Assembly: GCF_936928535.1 (NCBI RefSeq)
Contig: NZ_CAKZHY010000055.1
Span: 33,539-97,538, forward strand
Direction of reading: 5' to 3'
DNA length: 64,000 bases
Origin: an uncultured Bradyrhizobium sp.
Lineage (GTDB): Bacteria > Pseudomonadota > Alphaproteobacteria > Rhizobiales > Xanthobacteraceae
This document shows, in pieces, positions 8,954 to 17,400 of the stretch. The notes under the pieces were generated by a model that worked only from the letters and a program-made list of their open reading frames with translations, was not told the origin of the DNA and ran no database searches. Positions within the stretch are counted from its first letter, which is position 1, and each line of letters begins with the position of its first letter. The position numbers were made by a program, and so were the translations under genes.

Positions 8954-10310
8954 CGACGGGACTAATCTTGGCGAGCTGGCCGTCACGCTGCAATCGCAGG
9001 CGGACGCGCGCAGCGAGTTGATCGGCGCTGCCCCCACCGACGACGAAACCAACCGCAAGAACATGGCCCTGCTGATCCAGCTGCGCTGGACTGCCGTGGT
9101 CGGCCAGATCGTGACGATCGGCGGCGTGCATTTCTGGCTCGGCATTCCCCTGCCCCTGGAGCGCATGGGCGCGGTGATCGGCGCGCTGGTGCTGCTTAAT
9201 GTCTCGAGCCTGATCTGGGTGCGCCATCGTGCCGCCATCACCAACAACGAGCTGCTGGTGGCGCTGATGCTGGATGTCGCGGCGCTGACTGCGCAGCTCT
9301 ACCTCAGCGGCGGTGCCACCAATCCCTTCACCTCGCTGTTCCTGCTCCAGGTCACGCTTGGCGCTGTCCTGCTCGACGCCCGCTCGACCTGGTCGCTGGT
9401 GGCATTGAGCTGCGCGAGCTTCGTGTGGCTGACGATGGCCTACCGGCCGCTCGACCTGCCGCCGAACCCGCTGAGCGAGACCTATACGCTCACCGTGGCC
9501 GGCATGCTGCTGGGCTTCGTTCTCAATGCAGTGTTGCTGGTCGTGTTCGTCACCCGCATCAACAGGAATTTGCGCCAGCGCGACGCACATCTGGCAGCGC
9601 TGCGCCAGCACGCTGCCGAGCAGGATCACATCGTCCGGATGGGCCTGCTCGCCTCCGGTGCCGCGCATGAGCTCGGCACGCCGCTCGCCTCGCTCTCCGT
9701 CATCCTCAGCGACTGGCGCCGCATGCCGGACCTCGCCGCCGATCAGGAGCTCGCCGAAGACCTCACGGAGATGGAAACCTCGCTGCAGCGCTGCAAAAGC
9801 ATCGTGACGGGGATTTTGGTGTCGGCCGGCGAAGCGCGCGGCGAAGGATCGTCGCCGACGACAGTCACCGCCTTTGTCACCGCGCTGGTCGAGGAATGGC
9901 GCGATGCCCGCTCGGCACGCACGCTTTATTTCACCAACACCTTCGGCGAGGACGTCGCGATCGTCTCCGACATCGCGCTGAAGCAGGTGATCTTCAACGT
10001 GCTCGACAACGCCTATGAAGTTTCGCGCGAATGGGTCGAGCTACTCGCCGAACGCGAGGGCGATAATCTGGTGCTCTCGATCAGCGACCGCGGCCCGGGC
10101 TTCGCACCGGAAATGCTGGCGCAGCTCGGAAAACCCTATCAGTCGAGCAAGGGCCGCGCCGGAGGCGGGCTCGGCCTGTTCCTGGTGGTGAACGTGGTGC
10201 GCAAGCTGGGGGGCAGCGTCACGGCTGAGAACCACAGGAAACGTGGCGCCACCGTGCGCCTGACCTTGCCGCTCGCCACGCTCGCGATCGGAGGCAGCTT
10301 TGACGCCTGA
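8925..10310 (+). CDS. actS: ActS/PrrB/RegB family redox-sensing histidine kinase
   Basis: The protein has 461 aa from ATG 8925, preceded by AGGA nine bases upstream; the start lies inside the SURF1 gene. About six membrane helices occupy residues 50-210 and include the RegB quinone-binding heptad GGATNPF (129-135). The H-box AAHELGTPLASL has the phospho-acceptor His248. A cysteine at about 290 (LQRCKSIVTG) matches the position of the RegB redox Cys, roughly 40 residues after the His. N, G1 and G2 ATP-binding boxes follow (NVLDNAYEV, DRGPGF, GGGLGLFLV). It senses respiratory redox state together with ActR. Confidence 0.95.
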   Translation: MLERSSNRPDDGTNLGELAVTLQSQADARSELIGAAPTDDETNRKNMALLIQLRWTAVVGQIVTIGGVHFWLGIPLPLERMGAVIGALVLLNVSSLIWVRHRAAITNNELLVALMLDVAALTAQLYLSGGATNPFTSLFLLQVTLGAVLLDARSTWSLVALSCASFVWLTMAYRPLDLPPNPLSETYTLTVAGMLLGFVLNAVLLVVFVTRINRNLRQRDAHLAALRQHAAEQDHIVRMGLLASGAAHELGTPLASLSVILSDWRRMPDLAADQELAEDLTEMETSLQRCKSIVTGILVSAGEARGEGSSPTTVTAFVTALVEEWRDARSARTLYFTNTFGEDVAIVSDIALKQVIFNVLDNAYEVSREWVELLAEREGDNLVLSISDRGPGFAPEMLAQLGKPYQSSKGRAGGGLGLFLVVNVVRKLGGSVTAENHRKRGATVRLTLPLATLAIGGSFDA

Positions 10311-10833
10311 CCGTTCGCTCATCGTCGTCGAGGACGACGAAGGCTTTGCGCGCACGCTGAAACGCTCGTTCGAGCGCCGCGGCTACGAAGTCGTGCTCGC
10401 CGCATCGATAGAGGACGTCCGGAAGGTTCTGGAGGACCGAACCTTCGGCTACGCCGTTGTCGACCTCAAGCTCGGCGGCGCCTCTGGGCTCGCCTGCGTC
10501 GAGCTGCTGCATGCCCACGACGAGGAGATGCTGATCGTGGTGCTGACGGGCTTCGCCAGCATCTCGACCGCCGTCGAGGCCATCAAGCTGGGGGCCTGCC
10601 ACTACCTCGCCAAACCTTCCAACACCGACGACATCGAAGCCGCCTTCACCAAGGCCGAGGGCAACGCCGAGGTCGCGCTGGACGTGCGGCCGACCTCGAT
10701 CAAGACGCTCGAATGGGAGCGCATCCACCAGACGCTGATCGAGACGGATTTCAACATCTCGGAAGCGGCAAGGCGGCTGGGGATGCACCGGCGCACGTTG
10801 GCGAGGAAGCTCGAGAAGCGGCCGGTGAAGTGA
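10300..10833 (+). CDS. actR: ActR/PrrA/RegA family redox response regulator
   Basis: The protein has 177 aa from TTG 10300, overlapping actS by 11 bp. The receiver domain has the acidic pair EDD (11-13), phospho-acceptor Asp55 (VVDLKLGG) and switch residues LTGFAS and AKPSNTDD. The C-terminal Fis-type helix-turn-helix (NISEAARRLGMHRRTLARKL) is characteristic of RegA/ActR. In relatives this pair controls terminal oxidases, nitrogen fixation and carbon fixation genes. Feedback on the adjacent cyo operon is plausible but is inference. Confidence 0.96.
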   Translation: MTPDRSLIVVEDDEGFARTLKRSFERRGYEVVLAASIEDVRKVLEDRTFGYAVVDLKLGGASGLACVELLHAHDEEMLIVVLTGFASISTAVEAIKLGACHYLAKPSNTDDIEAAFTKAEGNAEVALDVRPTSIKTLEWERIHQTLIETDFNISEAARRLGMHRRTLARKLEKRPVK

Positions 10834-10873
10834 GCGGTTCGCCGCGCGGAGAGGAAAACGCTCACCCGAGCTG

Positions 10874-12361
10874 ATGACCTCGCGGCCATGCATCACTAGA
10901 CTGTCGGATGCGGCGGCCGACGGCCGCCCCCGTGCTGCAACGGCCCAAGCGAGGAGACCGCCCCGTGACAATGCTCGTCGAGCGCCTCGGCTCGTCCGTC
11001 GCGCTGTCGCCCACCCCAGCCAGCGCGAGACCGAAACCGTTCAGTTTGCGCAGGCCGCCCTCGAGGCCGGCAAGAAGGAGGGCCTGCAACTCGCCGTACG
11101 GGCGCGCTATGTCGCGCTGGCCGTCATCGCCTGCTTGCTGCTGGTCATCAACCCGGCATGGGATCAGCTCTATTACGTGGCGTTGCTCGGCCTGTTCGCG
11201 CTGATCGGCTGGGCGCAGGTCAGGGTCGGGCGGGTCGGCGTATCGCGATCGGAATTGGCGCTTTTGTTCTGCGACCTGGCGTTGCTCACAATCGTCATCG
11301 TTGTCCCGAACCCCTTCGGAACGACGCACTGGCCGGTGGCGATGCAATACCATTTCGGCAATTTCATCTACTTCTTCGTGCTGCTCGCGGGCGCCACGCT
11401 AGCCTATTCCTGGCGAACGGTTGTTGCGGTCGGAACCTGGACGGCGGCGCTCTGGGCGATCGGCGCGGCCTGGGTGTGGTGGCAACCTGATCGCGATCCC
11501 GCACTGACCGCCCGCATTGCAGAGGCGGTGGGCAGCGATCACAGACTGTTCGCGCTGATCTCACCCACTGCGATTGGATTCGGCCTCCGCATCCAGGAAA
11601 TCGTCGTCTTCATGATCGTGGCCATAACGCTGGCGCTGGCGGTTCGCCGCAGCAATGATCTCTTGATCCGACACGCCGCGGTGGAGCGCGAACGCGGCAA
11701 CCTTGCGCGGTACTTCTCACCCAATGTCGTCACGGAATTATCGAAGCACGACGAGCCGTTGAAGCAGGTGCGCACCCAGGACGTCGCTGTGCTGTTCGTG
11801 GACATCGTCGGATTCACGGCCTTTGCCGATGTGCGCTCTCCGGACGAAGTGGTGCGGACGTTGCGCGAATTCCACGGATTGATGGAGCAAGAGGTTTTCC
11901 GTCACGACGGCACGCTGGACAAATATCTGGGCGATGGATTGATGGCGACATTCGGCACGCCCTTCGCGGGCCCGCGCGATGCCAGCAACGCGTTGCGCTG
12001 TGCCCAGGCCATGATCGCGGCGGCGGACGGCTGGAATGCACGGCGAACAGCACTCGGTGAACCGTCGATGCGCGTCGGCTTTGGCCTGCATTACGGACCG
12101 GTAGTGCTCGGCGACATCGGGCACACCTGCCTGGAATTTGCCGTGATCGGTGCGACCGTCAATGCCGCAAGCCGACTGGAGGGGCTGACGCGCGCGCTCG
12201 ACTGCGCGCTGGTGGCAAGCCACGATCTCGTCAGCCGCGCCAAGCTGGAGCTCGGCGGCACAGCCGAACCATTTGCATCGTTGACTGCCCTGGAGCCCCA
12301 GGCGATCCGCGGGCTCGAGCGGCCGATCGCGATCTGGACCCAGCCGCGCACAAGGCCGTAG
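10874..12361 (+). CDS. Membrane-bound class III adenylate/guanylate cyclase, N-terminus doubtful (possible frameshift)
   Basis: The 495-aa ORF has about six membrane helices (residues 75-260), a short coiled segment (HAAVERERGNLARYFSP) and a C-terminal class III cyclase domain. Metal-binding Asp residues lie in VAVLFVDIVGF and KYLGDGLMATFG, and the transition-state Asn and Arg lie in GATVNAASRLEG. The base-specifying Lys is present (DKYLG), but the partner position, usually Asp or Thr, reads Ala (FAVIG). The first 50 residues are Arg-rich and not protein-like. A strong GAGGAG stands 8 bp before a GTG at 10965 in another frame (MTMLVERLG...), so the true start may be there, with a 1-nt deletion near 11015. 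Confidence 0.8.
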   Translation: MTSRPCITRLSDAAADGRPRAATAQARRPPRDNARRAPRLVRRAVAHPSQRETETVQFAQAALEAGKKEGLQLAVRARYVALAVIACLLLVINPAWDQLYYVALLGLFALIGWAQVRVGRVGVSRSELALLFCDLALLTIVIVVPNPFGTTHWPVAMQYHFGNFIYFFVLLAGATLAYSWRTVVAVGTWTAALWAIGAAWVWWQPDRDPALTARIAEAVGSDHRLFALISPTAIGFGLRIQEIVVFMIVAITLALAVRRSNDLLIRHAAVERERGNLARYFSPNVVTELSKHDEPLKQVRTQDVAVLFVDIVGFTAFADVRSPDEVVRTLREFHGLMEQEVFRHDGTLDKYLGDGLMATFGTPFAGPRDASNALRCAQAMIAAADGWNARRTALGEPSMRVGFGLHYGPVVLGDIGHTCLEFAVIGATVNAASRLEGLTRALDCALVASHDLVSRAKLELGGTAEPFASLTALEPQAIRGLERPIAIWTQPRTRP

Positions 12362-12390
12362 GCGGGTCAGGACGGCCGATGGATCAGGCA

Positions 12391-12423
12391 TCCAAACAAA
12401 AAGCCCGGCCGAGAGGCCGGGCT
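12391..12423 (-). terminator. Rho-independent terminator of carD
   Basis: On the minus strand a 9-bp perfect stem (AGCCCGGCC / GGCCGGGCT) with a four-base loop is followed by TTTTTGTTT. It lies 33 bp beyond the carD stop. It also sits after the convergent cyclase gene, but the T-run favours the minus strand. Confidence 0.9.
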
Positions 12424-12455
12424 CTTGAACTGTTGCGATTGACGCGACGAGATGC

Positions 12456-13457
12456 TTACGCGGCCTCGTCGGCGACGGTGGTATCGTCGCCATCGCTATC
12501 GTCGGTATCGCCCTCGGCATCGGCCTCACCCTCGGCGGCTTCCGCCTTGGCGTTGCGGCGCGGGCTCTTGGCGAGCTGGGCCTCGATTTCCTTGACCGCT
12601 TCGGTCTCGGTCGAGTGCTGCACCACTGCGATCTCGCGGGACAGGCGATCGAGCGCCGCTTCATAGAGCTGGCGCTCGCTGTAGGACTGCTCGGGCTGCG
12701 ATTCCGACCGGTAGAGGTCGCGCACGACTTCCGCGATCGCGACGATGTCGCCCGAATTGATCTTTGCTTCGTATTCCTGGGCACGGCGCGACCACATGGT
12801 GCGCTTGACGCGGGCACGGCCCTTGAGGGTCTCCAGCGCCTTCTTCACCAGCGCCGGCTCGGACAGCTTGCGCATGCCGACGTTGGCGACCTTGGCGGTC
12901 GGAACGCGCAGCGTCATCTTGTCCTTGATGAAATTGATGACGAACAGCTCGAGCTTCGCACCGGCGATCTCCTGCTCCTCGATGGCCAGGATCTGGCCGA
13001 CGCCGTGAGCGGGATAGACCACGAATTCGTTGGCCTTGAAGCCCTGACGCTGGGTCACAACTTTCTTTTCCTCGACCTTCGGCGCAGGTGCAGCGGCCTT
13101 CACGGCCGGCTTGGCAGCGGCAACGGGGGCCTTGGCAGGGGCGGCAGCAACAGGAGCCTTCGGAGCAACAGGCTTGGCAGCGGGAGCCTTGGCGACAGCA
13201 GGCTTGGCAGCAGCAGGCTTGGCAACGGTCGCTTTCGCGGCCGGTTTGGCAGTCTTGTTAGGCATTGCGCTTCTTTTGTTCTTCGAGGACTTTGCAGCCG
13301 GCGGCGCCTTGGCAGCGGCCCGACCCTTGGATGCGCTACGGCTGGCCGCGGCGACTTTTTTGGCCTCCTTATGGGAAGCCCTCGCTGAAGTACTCTTTTT
13401 ACGCGTTTTCTGTGACACAGCCTGCGCGCGGAAACTGCCACGCCCCTGTTTCGACAT
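12456..13457 (-). CDS. CarD family transcriptional regulator with long Lys/Ala/Pro-rich N-terminal tail
   Basis: The CarD-type RNA-polymerase-interacting domain spans about residues 140-300 (FKANEFVVYPAHGVGQILAIEEQ, then KLELFVINFIKDKMTLRVP). Such proteins bind the RNAP beta subunit and modulate initiation, including at rRNA promoters. It is preceded by about 130 residues of AKP/AAK repeats resembling histone H1 tails and followed by an acidic tail. The ORF opens at 13457, and an internal ATG at 13265 (MPNKTAKP) is an alternative start. The 64 extra residues contain 13 lysines, unusual for random GC-rich sequence, so I keep the long form. Confidence 0.85.
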   Translation of the reverse strand: MSKQGRGSFRAQAVSQKTRKKSTSARASHKEAKKVAAASRSASKGRAAAKAPPAAKSSKNKRSAMPNKTAKPAAKATVAKPAAAKPAVAKAPAAKPVAPKAPVAAAPAKAPVAAAKPAVKAAAPAPKVEEKKVVTQRQGFKANEFVVYPAHGVGQILAIEEQEIAGAKLELFVINFIKDKMTLRVPTAKVANVGMRKLSEPALVKKALETLKGRARVKRTMWSRRAQEYEAKINSGDIVAIAEVVRDLYRSESQPEQSYSERQLYEAALDRLSREIAVVQHSTETEAVKEIEAQLAKSPRRNAKAEAAEGEADAEGDTDDSDGDDTTVADEAA

Positions 13458-13615
13458 TCGGTTTCACGGGAACCCAACGGGGCCAACTGGGCTGACGGGG
13501 GTTCGGCTTAATGTGCCCAATATAGCACATTTCCCGCAAAAATCAATGATTTAGGGGTCTTGAGGGCTGGTTTTCGGCGCTGACGAAGCTATTAGGGTTA
13601 AGTTTGCGCCGGATT

Positions 13616-13954
13616 TTAGTCGCCGGAGCCAGGGTTCGGAGAAAAATATTTCTCGAACTTCCCTTCCATCCCGTCGAACTCCTTGGCGTCTTCGGGTGAT
13701 TCTTTCTTCTGGGTGATGTTCGGCCAGCTCTTGGCGTACTGGGTGTTCACTTCCAGCCACTTTTCCAGCCCCGGTTCCGTGTCCGGCTTGATGGCGTCGG
13801 CGGGGCATTCCGGCTCGCACACGCCGCAATCGATGCACTCGTCCGGGTGGATGACGAGCATGTTGTCACCCTCATAGAAACAATCGACCGGGCAGACCTC
13901 GACGCAGTCGGTGTACTTGCACTTGATGCAGTTTTCAGTGACGACGTAAGTCAT
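13616..13954 (-). CDS. fdxA: FdxA family 7Fe ferredoxin
   Basis: This 112-aa protein has the 3Fe-4S and 4Fe-4S ligand set: [18 protein letters not shown] in the first 25 residues and [12 protein letters not shown] soon after. The C-terminal extension ([16 protein letters not shown]) is typical of FdxA-type ferredoxins. GGAGCG precedes the ATG. It is a cytosolic low-potential electron carrier and its partner here is unknown. It lies between the S4-domain gene and carD, all on the minus strand; this gene neighbourhood is common in the group. Confidence 0.95.
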   Translation of the reverse strand: MTYVVTENCIKCKYTDCVEVCPVDCFYEGDNMLVIHPDECIDCGVCEPECPADAIKPDTEPGLEKWLEVNTQYAKSWPNITQKKESPEDAKEFDGMEGKFEKYFSPNPGSGD

Positions 13955-14090
13955 CCAACGCTCCGAAAAGCTCTTTTAAAAGTCGCGGCTTGCGTAGCGC
14001 GGATGGCTCCGCGCTGCAAGGTCGGGAAGCCCCGATCATGACGGCTTTGCGTGATTGATCGACCAAGAAATGAACGAACAGCGCAATTAA

Positions 14091-14318
14091 TTACTCTTTG
14101 CGCTCGCCGAACTCCTCGTAGAGCAAGCGTGCTGAGGCTGCATCGCCGCGGCGCTCGTTGAAGCCGGTCACCTTCAGCACGCGCACGGTGCGATCGAGCG
14201 CGACGGTGATGACGTCGCCGAGCTTGATCGCATGCCCGGGCGATTTCTCGCGCGTGCCGTTGATGCGGACATGGCCGGACTCGACGAGCTCAGCCGCTGA
14301 GGTCCGCGCCTTCACCAC
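14091..14318 (-). CDS. S4-domain RNA-binding protein (Hsp15/HslR-like), start codon apparently lost
   Basis: The ORF track gives 75 aa from GTG 14318. The same frame continues upstream as TTERQRLDKWLWHARV, which is the conserved first part of the S4 domain (RLDKWLWxAR), up to an in-frame TGA at 14394-14396. No ATG, GTG or TTG occurs in frame between that stop and 14318. An AGAAGGAA resembling a ribosome site lies at 14374-14381, just before where an ATG would be expected. Hsp15-like proteins bind rRNA of stalled 50S subunits. A dispersed repeat ends exactly here (14381-14431). The product may be truncated, or initiation may be non-standard. Confidence 0.75.
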   Translation of the reverse strand: MVKARTSAAELVESGHVRINGTREKSPGHAIKLGDVITVALDRTVRVLKVTGFNERRGDAASARLLYEEFGERKE

Positions 14319-14380
14319 CCGCGCGTGCCACAGCCATTTGTCGAGGCGCTGCCGCTCGGTGGTCGTGGCTCTATTCCTTC

Positions 14381-14431
14381 TGACGCGTTTTCTTCACGCG
14401 AACCGCTCCGCACTTCGCTTGAAAACGCTAT
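14381..14431. repeat. Dispersed 50-bp inverted-end repeat (copy 1)
   Basis: The sequence TGACGCGTTTTCTTCACGCG...CGCTTGAAAACGCT has inverted GCGTTTTC / GAAAACGC ends. It recurs with few changes at 47744-47794. It fills the gap between the helicase stop and the S4-domain gene. Confidence 0.85.
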
Positions 14432-14432
14432 G

Positions 14433-17400
14433 CTACTCCTTGCGCCCCGAAAGCTGCTCTTTCAGCGCGGCGAGCTTGGCGAAAGGCGAGTTCGGGTCGG
14501 CCGGACGATCGCGCTCGCGCGGGTTCGCACTCGAAGCGTAGGGACGCAGCGACGGACCGGACTCGCGATCGCGGCGGTCGCGGCCCTTGTCGCGGTCACG
14601 GCCCCTGTTGTCGCGGCCCTTGTCACGATCGCCGCCGAACTTCTTGTTGTCGCGGTTGCGATCGCGATCCTTGTCGCGGTCCTTGCCTTGTTCTCGACCT
14701 TGGAAGTTGCGATTGCGGTCGTCGCGGCCTTCCTGGCGCGGCGCGCCCTCGCCACCTTCGCGCGGCTTGCGGAAGTCTCTGCCGCCGTCACGACGATGAC
14801 CGCCGTGACGATGACGCTCACCACGCTTCTCGCCATCCGCTGATTGCGCGGCCTCTCCTTCGGCCGGCGCGGCGCCCGCTTCGGCACCCGCCTGCTGCGG
14901 GCGCTGATTGTGGTGACGCTGATGGCGATGACGCTCGTGACGCGGCTTGCGATCCTCGTGACGGCCGCCGGGACGCCAGACTTCGACGAGCTCGGGCTCG
15001 GCGGGCGTGGCCGCAGCTTCAGCCGGCGCAGCCTCGGGCGCAGCGGCATCGGGAGATGCGGCGGCTTCAGTTGCCGCGGTCTCGGCGGGAGCGGCTTCTG
15101 CGGCCGCCTCTGCCGGTGCAGCGGTCTCTTCCGCCGGCGGCGCGATGCCGGGGGCATCTTCCGGCGTGACCGGCGCTTCGGGTGAGGCTTCGAGCGCCGG
15201 CACTTCGTGCGCGGGCTCGTCGTGCTGCTCCATGCCGGGGGCGTCTTCAACGGTGACGGCTTCCGGAGCGGCTTCAATCGCGGCGTCAACGGGTGCAGCC
15301 GCCTCTTCGGTCGCAGGCGCTTCCGCAGATGGCTCGGCAGCCGGCATTTCCGTAGCAACAGGCGCAGCCGGCTTCGGCGGCAGCGGCGCGCGCTTCTCCA
15401 TGCGATAGCCGAGCGCGCGCAGCACCGAGGCAAAGTCCTCGCCGGCGGAGCCTGTGAGCGAGGTCATCGCCTGCGTCACCACGAAGCCGCGGCCGTCGAA
15501 TGCACCACCGGGCTTTTCGCCGGGCGAATTCTCGCGCCAGGCCAGCGCCGGACGGATCAGATCCGCAAGGCGCTCCAGGATGTCGACGCGCACGGCGCGC
15601 TCGCCGGCCTGCTTGTAGCCGAGCACGCGATAGGCATCGCGCGGCAAGCTCTTGTCGACCGGGAACGAGGTGCGGCCGGATGAGGCCAGATGCTGCGCGC
15701 CCGACAGCGCCGACAGATCGACATTGTCCTGCTTCAGCGCCCACAGCAGCGCGGCGAGCGCACGCGCAGCGGGCTTCAGGATGCCGGGGAAATAGATGTG
15801 ATAGGCGCCGAAGCGGACGCCGTATTTGCGCAGCGTCGCGCGCGAGGGCTGATCGAGATCCTTCAGCTCGTTGGCGATCTTCGGCCGCTCGAGCACGCCG
15901 AGCGCCTCGACCAGCTGATAGGCGATGCCGCGGGCAATGCCGGTGACGTCCTCGGCCTTGGACAGCTCGAACATCGGCCCGAGCAGCTTTTCGATATGCG
16001 TCTTGAGCCAGAGGTCGAGCCGCGCCTGCACTTTGTCGCGCGGGCCGCCGGTCAGCCGCTCATCCGAGATGATGCGGATGCGCGGATGCAGCGCCTCATC
16101 GGCGGCGGTCAGCCGCGCGACCGCATCGCCGGTCCAGCGGATGGTGCCATCCGAGGTCAGCACGAACTGGTCGTCCGGCGCGTTGCCGAGTTTTTCGGCG
16201 CGCGTATTGATCTCGCCGGCGAGCACCGCTTGCGCGGCAGCCTGCAAGGCTTTCGCATCGGAGCCGGCTTCCGCCGCATCCGGTGCAAAGGTGAAGCCAT
16301 CGAGGCGGCCGATGACATGGCCTTCGACGATCACTTCGCCGGTCTTGCCGATTTCCGTATTCAAGCTCGTGTTCTCCCGCAGGCGGCGCATCAATACACT
16401 GGTCCGGCGATCAACGAAACGCTCAGTCAAGCGTTCGTGGAGCGCATCCGATAATTTATTTTCGACCTCCCGCGCGGTCCCCTGCCAGCGATCGGGGTCT
16501 TTCAGCCAGTCCGGGCGGTTGGCGACGAAGGTCCAGGTGCGGATCTGCGCGATTCTGGCCGAGAGCGTGTCGATGTCGCCATCGATGCGGTCGGCCTGGT
16601 CGATTTGGGCCGCGAACCAGGAATCGGGGATGCAGCCCTTCCGCATCAGGAAGCCGTAGAGCGTCGTCACCAGTTCGGCATGGGCGGCCGGCGACAGTTT
16701 GCGGTAATCCGGGACCTGGCAGGTCTCCCAGAGCCGCTCCACCGCGGCCTTGCCGTGCGCGATATCGCGCACCTCGGCGTCGCGGGCGGCATGGTCGAGC
16801 ACGCGCATGTCTTCGGCGATCGGGGCGCGCGTCAGCGTCTCGTGGCCCGGGGCGAGGTTCAGCGAGACCTGGAGCGCGCCGAGGGAAGAGAAATCCAGTT
16901 TCGAGTTGCGCCATTGCAGCATCTTCACGGGATCGAAGATGTGGTTCTGCAGCGCGTTCACGAGCTCGGGCTCGAACGGGCCGCAGCGGCCGGTGGTGCC
17001 GAAGGTGCCGTTGCGCGTGGCGCGGCCCGCACGGCCGGCGACTTGCGCGAACTCGGCCGGCGTCAGCCTTCGGAACTGATAGCCGTCGAACTTGCGGTCG
17101 GAGGCGAACGCGACGTGGTCGACGTCGAGATTGAGGCCCATGCCGACGGCGTCGGTGGCGACGAGATAATCGACGTCGCCGTTCTGGAACATCTCGACCT
17201 GCGCGTTGCGCGTGCGGGGCGACAGCGAGCCCAGCACCACGGCAGCACCGCCATGCTGGCGCTTGATCAGCTCGGCGATGGCGTAGACCTCGTCGGCGGA
17301 GAAGGCGACGATCGCGGTGCGGCGCGGCTGGCGCGTGATCTTGCGGTCGCCGGCGAATTCCAGCTGCGACAGGCGCGGCCGTGTGATCATGGAGACGCCC

